Numbered from the stretch's first letter, positions 49,935 to 59,216 are shown. The stretch: DNA of 64,000 bases from MGBC163016 sp964462135 (GCA_964462135.1 CAYWWK010000008.1:16265-80264); one strand, 5' to 3'. Translations and numbers: made by a program. Notes: a model not told the origin generated them from the letters alone.

Positions 49935-52433
49935 ATGCCACTGAAACCGTTCATGCCCGATCAGGTCAACACTGATGTGTACAAGAAGGATTGGCAGTAC
50001 AAAGAGGGCCCGTATACGGTCACGCGCACTGCCCATTGGTCTGCACCAGGTTGCCATGACAGCTGTGGTGTGCTGCTCTACACCGACGAGGATGGCAAGC
50101 TCGTTAAAGTAGAGGGCGATCCGCAATCACCATACAATAATGGCAGGCTCTGCATGCGTTGCCTGAACATGCCAGAGGCAGTCAACCATCCCACACGTCT
50201 CAAGTACCCCCTGCGTCGCGCGGGTGAGCGTGGCGAGAATAAATGGGAGCGCATTACGTGGGATGAGGCTTATGATGAGATCGAGGAACAGGTCCGCTCC
50301 ATCTGGAAGGACTATGGCCCTGAATCCATCGTCGCCATGGAGGGAACCGGCCGCAACGCCATCTGGCAAGTTCCCTATCTGTGCCACGCCGCATTCAAGA
50401 GCCCGAACTTCTCGCTCGGCTTTCTCTCTGGTTCTGCATGCTACCTGCCGCGCTCCGCAGCGGCGGCAGTCCAAAGTGGCGAACAGCAGATCCTGGACGC
50501 ATCCCAGATGAACCCGCTTCGCTACGATAACCCTGACTATACACGACCTGAGGTCATTCTTATCTGGGGCAACGAGCCTCTTCGCTCGAACCCTGACGGT
50601 TTCTTGGGTCACTGGATCGTCGACTTGATGAAGCTGGGTACCAAACTCATCGTTATCGACCCAGCTCTCACCTGGTTGGCAGCGAAGGCGGAAGTATGGC
50701 TTCGTGTTCGTCCAGGCACGGATGGGGCCATGGCCCTCGCATTCCAGAACGTCGTCATCGAAGAGGACCTACTCGATCATGACTTCATCGACAAGTGGAC
50801 CTATGGCTTCGATACGCTTGCAGAACGTGCTGCTGAATGGCCGCCGGAGCGAGCCGCTGAGATCTGCTGGGTTGATGCAGAGGATATCTGCAAGGCCGCA
50901 CGGCTTTATGGGAGCGCTAAGCCAGCTGGTGTCCAGTGGGGCCTGGCCATCGACCAGCAGCCTGACGGCATCGCTGCAGCTCAGGGCATCGCAGCGCTTA
51001 CGGCCATCACGGGTAATCTGGATGTACCGGGCGGCAACATGATCATGCGCAATGGCTTCAACATGTCCATCCATTACAGCATTGGTGTCGAGCATATCGA
51101 TCCGGAAGTCTGGGACAAGCGTTTGGGTGCCAACCTCTCGGTTCTCTACCAATACGGCTCTGTAACCGCCCAAGAAGACTCGGTCCTGCGCGCAATCGAG
51201 ATGGAAGAGCCCTATCCAATCCGCATGCTGTGGATGCAATCCACCAATCCCATCGCGAACATGGCCGCAGAGGCTCCTCGCGTCTATGAGGCCATCAAGA
51301 AGGTACCGTTCATCGTGAACGTGGATGTGTTCATGACGCCTACGTCCATCGCCTTCGCCGACTTGGTGCTTCCCTGTGCCATGAGTTGCGAGCGCAACTC
51401 AATCCGCGTATGGTGGACGCCGCTGCGCGCTATCACCAAGTGCTCTCAATACTATGAGGCGAAGTCTGACGAGACCATCATCGTGGAATTGGGCAAGCGT
51501 CTGAATCCCGAGGTCTTCGGCAAGTTCGAGAATGACATCGACTACCTGAACTGGAACCTAACCGGTGACGGCGATTTCGATGGCAACTGGTATGACCTAC
51601 GCGACAAGGTGTTCGAGTACGATCCATTCCTGTATCAGTACAGGAAGTATGAGAAGGGCCTCCTCCGCGAGGATGGCGAGGTAGGCTTTGGGTCCATGTC
51701 CGGCAAGTTCGAACTCTCCCCGATGCTCTTTGAATCGACGAACTACGAATCGGTGGCATACCATGTGGAGCCCAGCCGCAGTCCCTATTCCACCCCGGAG
51801 CTCTACAAGGAATATCCGCTGGTGCTCACGACTGGCTTCCGCTCATGGGAGTGGTTCCACTCTGAGCATCGCCAGCTGAAGGTGCACCGCTATCAGCACC
51901 CCTATCCGCTGGTGGAGATGCACTCCGAAGCCATGGAGAAGTATGGCGTCCAGCCGGGCCAATGGGTCTGGATCGAGAACGATCTGGGTCGCTGCAAGCA
52001 GATCGCGAAGGTCAACGACACACTCGATCCGCGCGTCATCCGCGCCGAGCATGGTTGGTGGTTCCCCGAAGATGATGCAGAGGATCTGTATCGCGTGTTC
52101 GATTCGAACATCAACAACCTCACTCCCATGTTCCATAACAGTCCAACCGGCTATGGTGCTCCCTACAAATGCCAGCTGGCGAAGGTCTATCCCGTGACGC
52201 CTGAGAACATGGAGCCAACGCCTACGAAGCTGGTCATGGAGCAAGGTGGCTTCCATGACTACAGCGACTGGCGCAAGAACAACTATGGCAATTATGGCAA
52301 CTACGGTGTTGCCCCTGAGGATGGCCTCATTGACTACGGCATGGGCGATAAGGGCAAGGTGCCCGGCATGCCCAAGGAGGAATGGGACAAGGAGACCACC
52401 ATCAAGGATCGCACGATGGGCGGCGGCAACTAG
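49935..52433 (+). CDS. Molybdopterin oxidoreductase (DMSO reductase family), first copy
   Basis: The 832-residue protein has the full bis-MGD enzyme layout: an N-terminal Fe-S region (Cys 40, 44, 73, 76), VEGDPQSPYNNGRLC, a likely Mo ligand Cys169 in SGSACYLPR, LIWGNEPLRSNPDG, LIVIDPALTWLAAKAE, and a C-terminal beta-barrel with LVLTTGFRSWEWFHSEHR. There is no Tat signal, so it works in the cytoplasm. Relatives include acetylene hydratase, transhydroxylase and Eggerthella catechol dehydroxylases. The place of the first cluster Cys is taken by another residue (Ala33/His34), unlike the second copy at 61543. It is followed by its short ferredoxin and a transporter. The substrate is unknown; a phenolic compound is an inference from context. 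Confidence 0.9.
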   Translation: MPLKPFMPDQVNTDVYKKDWQYKEGPYTVTRTAHWSAPGCHDSCGVLLYTDEDGKLVKVEGDPQSPYNNGRLCMRCLNMPEAVNHPTRLKYPLRRAGERGENKWERITWDEAYDEIEEQVRSIWKDYGPESIVAMEGTGRNAIWQVPYLCHAAFKSPNFSLGFLSGSACYLPRSAAAAVQSGEQQILDASQMNPLRYDNPDYTRPEVILIWGNEPLRSNPDGFLGHWIVDLMKLGTKLIVIDPALTWLAAKAEVWLRVRPGTDGAMALAFQNVVIEEDLLDHDFIDKWTYGFDTLAERAAEWPPERAAEICWVDAEDICKAARLYGSAKPAGVQWGLAIDQQPDGIAAAQGIAALTAITGNLDVPGGNMIMRNGFNMSIHYSIGVEHIDPEVWDKRLGANLSVLYQYGSVTAQEDSVLRAIEMEEPYPIRMLWMQSTNPIANMAAEAPRVYEAIKKVPFIVNVDVFMTPTSIAFADLVLPCAMSCERNSIRVWWTPLRAITKCSQYYEAKSDETIIVELGKRLNPEVFGKFENDIDYLNWNLTGDGDFDGNWYDLRDKVFEYDPFLYQYRKYEKGLLREDGEVGFGSMSGKFELSPMLFESTNYESVAYHVEPSRSPYSTPELYKEYPLVLTTGFRSWEWFHSEHRQLKVHRYQHPYPLVEMHSEAMEKYGVQPGQWVWIENDLGRCKQIAKVNDTLDPRVIRAEHGWWFPEDDAEDLYRVFDSNINNLTPMFHNSPTGYGAPYKCQLAKVYPVTPENMEPTPTKLVMEQGGFHDYSDWRKNNYGNYGNYGVAPEDGLIDYGMGDKGKVPGMPKEEWDKETTIKDRTMGGGN

Positions 52434-52537
52434 CAGCCAACTTTCGGCGAGGCCAGAAGCTGTGCGCCTGCATCTGATGACAGACGCACAGCACAAGCAT
52501 CCGTACGCATTTCGAGAGCTGATGTTAGGAGAGGGAT

Positions 52538-52891
52538 ATGGCAGAGAACAGAAAAGGACTCTTGATCGATTACGAATACTGCACCGGGTGCCATTCATGC
52601 GAAGTGGCGTGCCGGGAAGAGCATGGATTCGGCGTGGGGACCTATGGCATCAAGATCATGGAAGATGGCCCGCGCCTGATCGATCCCGAGAATGATGATA
52701 AGCGCTATGTGTGGCGCTATCTTGCAGTGCCGACAGAGCTGTGTGACCTGTGCGAGGATCGCGTAGCTATGGGGAAGCGCCCTTCATGCGTACACCACTG
52801 CCAGGCAGCGGTGTTGGAGTACGGAACTATAGAGGAGCTCATGCCTGAGATCGCGCGCAAGCCACAGCAAGGCGTGTTCTTCCCGGTCTAA
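52538..52891 (+). CDS. Short two-cluster ferredoxin subunit
   Basis: The 117-residue protein has eight Cys in two sets: 15/18/21/25 (CTGCHSCEVAC) and 69/72/84/88 (CDLC then CVHHC). It looks like the first half of a DmsB-type subunit, reduced from four clusters to two. Pyrogallol transhydroxylase-type enzymes have a related small subunit. It should pass electrons to the molybdoenzyme encoded 104 bases upstream. AGGAGAGG is the ribosome binding site. Confidence 0.88.
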   Translation: MAENRKGLLIDYEYCTGCHSCEVACREEHGFGVGTYGIKIMEDGPRLIDPENDDKRYVWRYLAVPTELCDLCEDRVAMGKRPSCVHHCQAAVLEYGTIEELMPEIARKPQQGVFFPV

Positions 52892-53020
52892 GCCTCATAT
52901 GAGACGGTGGTCGTCGCCTCCGCTTTGAGATGACGATGTGCACAGCCTCATATGAGGTGGCGGCTGCCTATATTCCGACGACTGTCCAGATTCATCATAG
53001 GCAATGAGAAAGGGACGATC

Positions 53021-53194
53021 ATGGATGATAAGACGAAAAGCGATCTTGAGATGCTCATCCAGAAGTACAACATTCACTTGAAGGACGATGGTTCAGGGAT
53101 CACCTGGAGCGGCTTTCCCTATCCGGACAAGCTGACGCTCGCTCACATCAAGGTGAATTCCGAGCAGATCATGGAGATCCTGAAGAACCAGTAA
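53021..53194 (+). CDS. Small hypothetical protein of the molybdoenzyme cluster
   Basis: A 57-residue soluble protein (MDDKTKSDLEMLIQKYNI, later TWSGFPYPDKLTLAHIKV) of unknown function. An upstream in-frame extension is possible but lacks a ribosome binding site, while GAAAGGGA precedes the chosen ATG. Its position between the ferredoxin and the transporter suggests a small accessory factor. Confidence 0.6.
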   Translation: MDDKTKSDLEMLIQKYNIHLKDDGSGITWSGFPYPDKLTLAHIKVNSEQIMEILKNQ

Positions 53195-53269
53195 CGCTGC
53201 AGGGCCGCATGTGTATTCCTTGCAAGCGACTCGGTTATTTCTGATTGAATCTATTCTTTGGAGGACGAG

Positions 53270-54736
53270 ATGGAGAAAAATGCTCCAGGCTTCACCGTAT
53301 CGGAAGTCATGGACGAATTCGGGATGAACAAGTTCACTTGGTTCATGTTCTTCGTGCTAGGCTTCGCGATGCTCTTCGATGGATACGACTACATGATCAT
53401 GTCGTATACCTTGGTTCCGGCAGCCACCTCGCTTGGTGTTTCAGATAATCCAGTGCTCATGGGCTCCATGTCATCATGGTCGACCCTTGGCTTGGTCATC
53501 GGCGGCTTGGTCTCAGGCATCATCTCAGACAAGTTCGGGCGCAAGAAGACGCTGGTGGTCGCCATCTTCCTGTATGCGTTGCTTACGCTTCCACAGGCCT
53601 TTGCTCCCACGTTCCAGGTCTTCGTGTTCTTCCGCTTCTGCGCAGGCATCGGCTTAGGCGCGTGCATACCCACCGTGTCCACCTGCTTCACCGAATCTAC
53701 GCCAACGCGCTATCGCGCCATCTTCGTAACGCTGGGCATGGCGTTCATGATCGTCGGTTGGGTGTTGGCGGGCATTGTTGGCAGCAGCATCACGAACACC
53801 CCCGGCCAGATCATCAGCGGTTTCGACAATTGGAGGATCTGCTACGTTATCGGTGCGGTGCCGCTGCTCTATTCGATACTGCTGCTCTTCATCATGCATG
53901 ACACGCCTCACTGGTTGGCCAGCAAGGGCCGCAAGGAAGACACCCTTGAGCGCCTCCGCCAGATCGAGAAAATGGGCACGGGCTCGACGGCCATCGTCGA
54001 CAAGCTCCATGCGAACAATCTGATCATTCCGCCCAAGCCCGCGAAATCCGGCCCCTTGGCGCTGTTCTCGAAGAAGTACATCTTCGCGACCTGTGCTGTC
54101 TGGTCAGGTTATTTCTTGGGACAGGTCGTGGTGTTCGGCCTGAATCTATGGCTGCCCACCATGATGACTGCCGTCACGGGAGATGCGGCGACGGGTGCTG
54201 GCCTTGCCGTATGGCAGAATGCGGCAGCCATCATCGCGAATGCGGTATGTGGGTTCATCTCAGAGGGGCTTGGGCGTAAGAAGTCGCTCATGCTCGGCTG
54301 GATCATGACCATCGTGATCATCGTGGCCGTGTCGTTCGGTATCAACCACTACGATGTCATCGGGTATGGCGGCACGCTAGCCATGATGGTGTTCCTGGGC
54401 TTCTCGGTGAACTACACCATCACCATTATCCAGCCGATGATGGCGGAATCGTATCCTACCCAGTTCAGGAACACGGGTGTGTCGTGGGCGCAGGCGTTCG
54501 GCAGGTTCGGCGGCGCCTTGGCCCCCATGATGTTGGGTGCCATCCTTGGCATGCTGGCTTCACAGAGTCATGTGGATATGGCCGTCGGCGGTGCACCCAT
54601 GGTCCCGGTGTATTCAGAAGCATTCCTGTTCCTCACCATCCCCTGCATCTTGGGCGCTATCTGCACCATGGTGTTTGTGCGGCGCGAATATGCGGGGAAG
54701 AGCTTGGACCAACTCACTGATGAGGTGGAAAGCTAG
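53270..54736 (+). CDS. MFS transporter, aromatic acid:H+ symporter type
   Basis: The 488-residue protein has 12 membrane helices and the AAHS-like start (FDGYDYMIMSYTL), the loop 2-3 motif DKFGRKKTLVVA and the repeat SEGLGRKKSLML. AAHS members carry aromatic acids such as benzoate, hydroxybenzoate or phenylpropanoids. Being downstream of the molybdoenzyme, it probably imports the enzyme's substrate or exports its product. TTGGAGG stands before the ATG at 53270. Confidence 0.88.
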   Translation: MEKNAPGFTVSEVMDEFGMNKFTWFMFFVLGFAMLFDGYDYMIMSYTLVPAATSLGVSDNPVLMGSMSSWSTLGLVIGGLVSGIISDKFGRKKTLVVAIFLYALLTLPQAFAPTFQVFVFFRFCAGIGLGACIPTVSTCFTESTPTRYRAIFVTLGMAFMIVGWVLAGIVGSSITNTPGQIISGFDNWRICYVIGAVPLLYSILLLFIMHDTPHWLASKGRKEDTLERLRQIEKMGTGSTAIVDKLHANNLIIPPKPAKSGPLALFSKKYIFATCAVWSGYFLGQVVVFGLNLWLPTMMTAVTGDAATGAGLAVWQNAAAIIANAVCGFISEGLGRKKSLMLGWIMTIVIIVAVSFGINHYDVIGYGGTLAMMVFLGFSVNYTITIIQPMMAESYPTQFRNTGVSWAQAFGRFGGALAPMMLGAILGMLASQSHVDMAVGGAPMVPVYSEAFLFLTIPCILGAICTMVFVRREYAGKSLDQLTDEVES

Positions 54737-54870
54737 GCATTCGAACTTCGGTTGCCCGTGCTGAGTATGGTCAGGACGGGCAAGCACCCCCTTGATGCGA
54801 GCGGTCAGTTCTCCTTGGAGCTGGACGCTCGCCTTTGCATTGAAGTCGTTCGATCAGATGGAGGGATCCC

Positions 54871-55080
54871 ATGGCATGCTATGGAGGAACATGCAGTCGT
54901 GCATGCCCGCTGTATGCCACGCATCATCCTGAGTTCATCCAGTGCGCACAATGCTCGAAGATGGTGCTGTTATGGGCGATCGAGGACGGGCGCTGCCCGA
55001 GATGTGGCGGCATGGTCATCGGTGATGGAGCAGAGGAGGAGAAGGCGTTGGAAGGAAGCGATGATGAGGATCGAAGCTGA
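54871..55080 (+). CDS. Small zinc-ribbon-like protein
   Basis: The 69-residue protein has four Cys arranged as CAQC and CPRC 17 residues apart, which would bind Zn or Fe, plus two N-terminal Cys (CSRACPLY). The C-terminal 20 residues are acidic. GGAGGG precedes the start. It overlaps the trigger-factor-like gene by 20 bases, so the two are translationally coupled and probably act together. Confidence 0.65.
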   Translation: MACYGGTCSRACPLYATHHPEFIQCAQCSKMVLLWAIEDGRCPRCGGMVIGDGAEEEKALEGSDDEDRS

Positions 55081-55864
55081 GGTGAAGCGCACAGACGAAG
55101 AAGGTTCCGTTGAGGTCCAGGCACGGATACCCGCGCATACGGTTGCGGCTCATATGGATGCGTGCCTGTCGGATATCGCAGCCGAACGCTGTCTTGATGA
55201 GGTGACCGAATATGCGAGCGCTGTTCGTGCTCTTGGTGAGCAGGAAGCGCAGCGTGCAGTCCTTGGTTGGTTCATCGACCATACGATGACCTCGGCTTTG
55301 CAGGTGCTCGACCAGCCAGTGGCATGCGCGCCAAAGGTGCATGTTCCTGACAGCTTCTCTCTCGACGAGGACGTGGTCTATTCGCTATGCACCTATCTTC
55401 TGCCAAGGGGAACGCTCTCTTCCGTTGATCCTGTCGAAGTTCGCGTTGTGGTCCCTGATGCAGAAGCTGATTCGCATGGGATGCTCGATCGAATGGCGGG
55501 TGCATGGGGCTTCGGCGGCTTTGATGTCGTGAGGGCTGCAGAGGATGCGTTGATCGAGCGGCTTGACGTTGCCATTCCCGATGCGCTCTTGGACTTCGCG
55601 CTTGAGCAAGCTGGTGGCAGGCAGACGAGGGAGGGCCTTCGTCGTGAGGTATGCTTGATGACTGCCTTGGATGCGCTGTTCAGGGACAGGTTGATGCTTA
55701 TCACCAAAGCGGAGATAGATGAGGTCTTGGATATGATGATACCGAAAGTTGATGCCGAAGGACGACAAGCGTTCATCCTCTCAGGGCAGATGCCCCTTAT
55801 CGAAGAGCATGTGCGACGTGAGAAGGCGCACCAGTGGCTCATCGAGACCATGATATGCGCTTGA
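55061..55864 (+). CDS. Trigger-factor-like chaperone without PPIase domain
   Basis: The 267-residue protein aligns by eye with trigger factor at both ends. The N-terminal part has the order VEVQARIPAHTVAAHMD, AVLGWFIDHTMTSALQV, PVACAPKVHVPDSFSLDEDVVYS, like the N-domain of TF. The C-terminal part (LRREVCLMTALDALFRDRLML, ITKAEIDEVLDMM, RREKAHQWLIETM) resembles TF's chaperone arms. The FKBP-like PPIase domain is absent, and the ribosome-docking signature (GFRxGKxP) is missing (AAERCLDEVTEYAS stands there). No TorD/NarJ-type chaperone is seen in the cluster, so it may fold or protect the molybdoenzyme. GGAAGGAAG is the ribosome binding site; the ATG at 55064 is an alternative start. Confidence 0.6.
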   Translation: MMRIEAEVKRTDEEGSVEVQARIPAHTVAAHMDACLSDIAAERCLDEVTEYASAVRALGEQEAQRAVLGWFIDHTMTSALQVLDQPVACAPKVHVPDSFSLDEDVVYSLCTYLLPRGTLSSVDPVEVRVVVPDAEADSHGMLDRMAGAWGFGGFDVVRAAEDALIERLDVAIPDALLDFALEQAGGRQTREGLRREVCLMTALDALFRDRLMLITKAEIDEVLDMMIPKVDAEGRQAFILSGQMPLIEEHVRREKAHQWLIETMICA

Positions 55865-55972
55865 TGGATGGTGATCGGCACCGTATCGCAAGAGAGGGTA
55901 TGCATAGATCCAGATGCGGATCCAGCTATCGCGTGCAGCGTCGCGCTGCAAGTCTGGGATGCGGCCTTGCCG

Positions 55973-55981
55973 TGCTAGAAT
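55973..55981 (+). promoter_or_regulatory. Extended -10 element of metG
   Basis: TGC-TAGAAT lies 46 bases upstream of the metG start, with no clear -35 box. Confidence 0.45.
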
Positions 55982-56027
55982 CTTCCCTATCTGTGAGACA
56001 ACCCAAGAACGCGCATCAGGAGAGGTC

Positions 56028-57608
56028 ATGCCCAAGGAAACCTATTCGGTCACCACCCCCATCTACTACGTGAATGCAGCCCCGCATCTGGGTACTGCCT
56101 ACACCACCATCGCCGCTGACACGGTCTGCCGCTATCAGCGCATGAACGGCAAGGATGTCGCCTTGGTTACCGGCATGGATGAACACGGACAGAAGGTGGC
56201 GGACACGGCTGCCGACCATGGCATGGACCCCCAGACATGGTGCGATTCCATGGAGCCAGCCTTCCGGGACGCATGGGAGGCGCTCGATATCCAGTACACG
56301 GATTTCGTTCGTACCACCGAACCGCGTCATGCCATCACCGTGAAGCAGTTCTGGCAGAAGCTCTACGACAAGGGCTATCTGTACAAGGGTGCCTATGAGG
56401 GATGGTACTGCGTCCATGAGGAAACCTATTACGCGGAGTCAGACCTTGAGAAGAACGAGGAAGGTCAGTTCGTCTGCCCTGACTGCAAACGCCCAGTCCA
56501 GCTGATGGCCTCAGGGGAGGAGAACTGGTTCTTCAAGCTGTCCGAATTCCAGCAGCCACTGCTGGAATTCTACGCCAGCCATCCTGACTTCATCCGTCCT
56601 GAAACACGCAAGAACGAGATCGTCTCCTTCGTGAGCCGCGGCCTGAAGGATCTCTCCATCTCGCGTTCCACCTTCGACTGGGGTGTGCCGCTGCCCTTCG
56701 ATGAGGGACATGTGGCCTATGTGTGGGCCGATGCGCTTCTGGCCTACCTCACTGGCATCGGGTATGGCAGCGAAGAGCGCGCTGGCGAATTCGAGGCGCG
56801 TTGGCCCATGCAATATCACTTCGTGGGCAAGGACATCATCCGCTTCCACTGCGTCATCTGGCCAGCGATGCTGCTGGCGGCAGGGATGGACGTGCCGTAT
56901 ACCGTGTTCGGCCATGGTTTCCTGCTCACCAAGGGCGAGAAGATGTCGAAGAGCAAGGGCAACGCCTTGAAGCCAGCTGACCTGGTGTCCATCTTCGGGG
57001 TGGATGCCTATCGGTACTATTTCATGTCTGATGTGCAGTTCGGCGCCGACGGAGCCATCTCCATGGAGCGCATGGTGCAGGTCTATAACAACGAATTGGC
57101 GAACACGTGGGGCAACCTCGTCAGCCGTGTGATGAACATGACCAGGAAGTACTTCGATGGGAAGGTGCCCGAACCCTGCGCATGCGCCTGCGAGAACCCC
57201 CTGCGTCCTTTGGCAGAGGGACTCCACGCAACCTACGATGCCGCCATGGCCAACGTTGACTTCACGGCTGCTGCGGCTGCCGTGCAGGAACTGGCAGCCC
57301 GGGCCAACCGCTACATCGAGGAAACCGAACCATTCAAGCTGGCCAAGGATCCAGAGAAGCATGATGAGCTTTCCTGCGTGATGTACAACCTCTTGGAAGC
57401 CATTCGCATCATCGCGCTGTATATGGCACCGTTCGCTCCGAATACCTCTGCTGAGGTCTACCGCAGGCTCGGGCTGGGGGATATCCAGACGGTGGAGGAC
57501 ATCAAGGCCGCAAGCGGCTGGGGCCAGCTTCCGGCAGGCAACGCCATCGAAGTGGGAGATCCCCTCTTCCCACGGTTGGACGTGGACAACCTTCCGGAAT
57601 TCGAATGA
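56028..57608 (+). CDS. metG: Methionyl-tRNA synthetase
   Basis: The 526-residue class I enzyme charges tRNA-Met. The HIGH-type motif is HLGT (residues 19-22), the KMSKS motif is at about 305-309 (GEKMSKSKGNALKP), and the connective domain has CPDCKRP. The C-terminal anticodon-binding helices are present (NNELANTWGNLVSRVMNM), but there is no C-terminal dimerisation (EMAP-like) domain. The ATG at 56028 follows CAGGAGAGG; the open frame upstream is not family-like. It is followed by tatD-like with ATGA overlap. Confidence 0.96.
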   Translation: MPKETYSVTTPIYYVNAAPHLGTAYTTIAADTVCRYQRMNGKDVALVTGMDEHGQKVADTAADHGMDPQTWCDSMEPAFRDAWEALDIQYTDFVRTTEPRHAITVKQFWQKLYDKGYLYKGAYEGWYCVHEETYYAESDLEKNEEGQFVCPDCKRPVQLMASGEENWFFKLSEFQQPLLEFYASHPDFIRPETRKNEIVSFVSRGLKDLSISRSTFDWGVPLPFDEGHVAYVWADALLAYLTGIGYGSEERAGEFEARWPMQYHFVGKDIIRFHCVIWPAMLLAAGMDVPYTVFGHGFLLTKGEKMSKSKGNALKPADLVSIFGVDAYRYYFMSDVQFGADGAISMERMVQVYNNELANTWGNLVSRVMNMTRKYFDGKVPEPCACACENPLRPLAEGLHATYDAAMANVDFTAAAAAVQELAARANRYIEETEPFKLAKDPEKHDELSCVMYNLLEAIRIIALYMAPFAPNTSAEVYRRLGLGDIQTVEDIKAASGWGQLPAGNAIEVGDPLFPRLDVDNLPEFE

Positions 57609-58576
57609 CGCCCAGAGACGAGCACTTCCGCAGGTGCAAGAAGAATGGCAGCGTCTCCATCGTCAATGCGCCCCATCTGCTGACATCCGTTGCAGACAGT
57701 CATGCGCACCTGCAGATGCTGGATGATCCGGCCTACGCCTTGGCGCGTGCTGGCGCCCATGAGGTTGAATTCGTGGAAACCATCGTGGACGTGGCCGAGG
57801 ACGGGGGACTTGACTCCCTGACCTATCAGCATCTTGATGAATGGATTCGCGCATCCCAGTTGGAAGTGCGTCAGATGGGTTCACTCTGCTGTGGGCAGGC
57901 ACCGTACAACGTGCCTCGGGTCCGCATTGCCTGCGGCGTGCATCCCCATAACGCGAAGGATTACACCCGAGAGGTGGAACGCAGTCTCATCGCATGCCTC
58001 CATGATGCACGCACGAGTGCGGTGGGGGAGATAGGCCTTGACTACCACTATGACTCCTCTCCCCGGGAAGATCAGCGGCGCGTTTTCGCCCGTCAGGTTC
58101 GCATAGCTCAAGAGGCTCACCTTCCCGTGGCCCTCCACATCCGTGAAGCCTTCGACGACGGGTATGGCATCATGGAAGCGGCGGGATGGAACCCAGCAGG
58201 AGTCCTCTTGCATTGCTATACCTCAGATGCCGTTGAGATCAAGCGCTGGGTGGATGCTGGCTGCTTCATCGCCTTCGGTGGAGCGCTCACGTTCGGTCGC
58301 TCTGATGACATCAGGGCCGCCATCCATGAAGTTCCCCTGAATCGGCTTCTCTTCGAAACAGACGCTCCCTTCATGGCGCCCGTCCCTCTGCGCGGCACGA
58401 CCTGTGAACCCGCCCAGATCATCTTCACGGTCCAACATGCCCTTGATGAGTTGCTGGGGCAGAATGCACCTCAGACAGAGCGCATGTCTCTGCTGCAGGC
58501 CACCTACGCGAATGCCTTGGGGTTGCTGGACAGGCCGCCCACTCCTTGGCAGATGGCGGAGGTGGATCATGCATAG
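57605..58576 (+). CDS. TatD-family metal-dependent hydrolase
   Basis: The 323-residue protein has the TatD DNase pattern: DSHAHLQMLDD, GVHPHNAKDY, GEIGLDYHYD, LHIREAFDD, LHCYTSD and ETDAPFMAPV provide the metal ligands. It probably acts as a 3'-5' exonuclease or deoxyribonuclease, or on related substrates. The N-terminal 25 residues precede the usual family start, but the ATG overlapping metG's stop is the natural choice. The metG-tatD-rsmA order is common in Gram-positive bacteria. Confidence 0.92.
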   Translation: MTPRDEHFRRCKKNGSVSIVNAPHLLTSVADSHAHLQMLDDPAYALARAGAHEVEFVETIVDVAEDGGLDSLTYQHLDEWIRASQLEVRQMGSLCCGQAPYNVPRVRIACGVHPHNAKDYTREVERSLIACLHDARTSAVGEIGLDYHYDSSPREDQRRVFARQVRIAQEAHLPVALHIREAFDDGYGIMEAAGWNPAGVLLHCYTSDAVEIKRWVDAGCFIAFGGALTFGRSDDIRAAIHEVPLNRLLFETDAPFMAPVPLRGTTCEPAQIIFTVQHALDELLGQNAPQTERMSLLQATYANALGLLDRPPTPWQMAEVDHA

Positions 58577-59216
58577 GACCATCCTTGTGGGCTCTCCGCG
58601 CCCAGACGGCCGCAGTGCCCATCTTGCCGATGAGATATTCGATGCCTGCGTTGACGAATGTCCCCAAGATGGGCTTTCGATGGTATCCGTCTCGGGGTTG
58701 GGGGTAGGCCCCTGCGTCGGATGCGACCGATGCAGGAATGCCCTGCCGAAGGACGCGGCTGGCTATCCGACGATTCCCGAGAAAGATGACCTTCTGCGAC
58801 AGAATCCGCTGGTCTTCAGAAGCGATGCTACCGCCCATCAGTGCTTCATGGAAGACGGCATGGCTGAGGTGCGTCGGCATCTGGATGCGGCCGATCATCT
58901 GATCGTGGTGTCCCCGCTCTATTTCGCGGGGCCTCCTGCCCAGCTGAAGGCACTGCTCGATCGGCTGCAGCCCTATTTCTGGTCTGACATCCGCAGCCGT
59001 ACTGACCGCAGGCGCACCTTCGAAGCGCATGTGGTGGGGGAGTCTGACAATCCCTATGGGTTCGATCCCCTGATCGGTACCTTGCGCTCTGCCCTCGGCA
59101 CCTGCGGGTTCAAACTCACCCATGCCTTCGATTGGGTGGGAAGGATAACGGCCGCAGGAGAGATCTTGGCGGATGCTGAGGAGTACGCATTCGATGGCAA
59201 GGCATCCCATGACTGA
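58569..59216 (+). CDS. Flavodoxin-fold NAD(P)H oxidoreductase
   Basis: The 215-residue protein has an FMN-binding start (ILVGSPRPDGRSAHLADEIF), a Cys motif (GPCVGCDRCRN) and the SPLYFAGPPAQLKALLDRL segment of NADPH-dependent FMN reductases and iron-sulfur flavoproteins. It overlaps tatD by 8 bases and rsmA by 8 bases. It has no evident link to the RNA functions around it. Confidence 0.85.
   Translation: MHRTILVGSPRPDGRSAHLADEIFDACVDECPQDGLSMVSVSGLGVGPCVGCDRCRNALPKDAAGYPTIPEKDDLLRQNPLVFRSDATAHQCFMEDGMAEVRRHLDAADHLIVVSPLYFAGPPAQLKALLDRLQPYFWSDIRSRTDRRRTFEAHVVGESDNPYGFDPLIGTLRSALGTCGFKLTHAFDWVGRITAAGEILADAEEYAFDGKASHD

Noticed and set aside
54752..55060. N-terminal extension of the trigger-factor-like frame by 103 codons
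   Set aside because: The extension overlaps the zinc-ribbon gene in another frame and has Arg/Ser-rich shadow composition; GGAAGGAAG supports the start at 55061.
55865..56027. T-box leader before metG
   Set aside because: The leader after the likely promoter is under 50 bases and lacks T-box and specifier elements.
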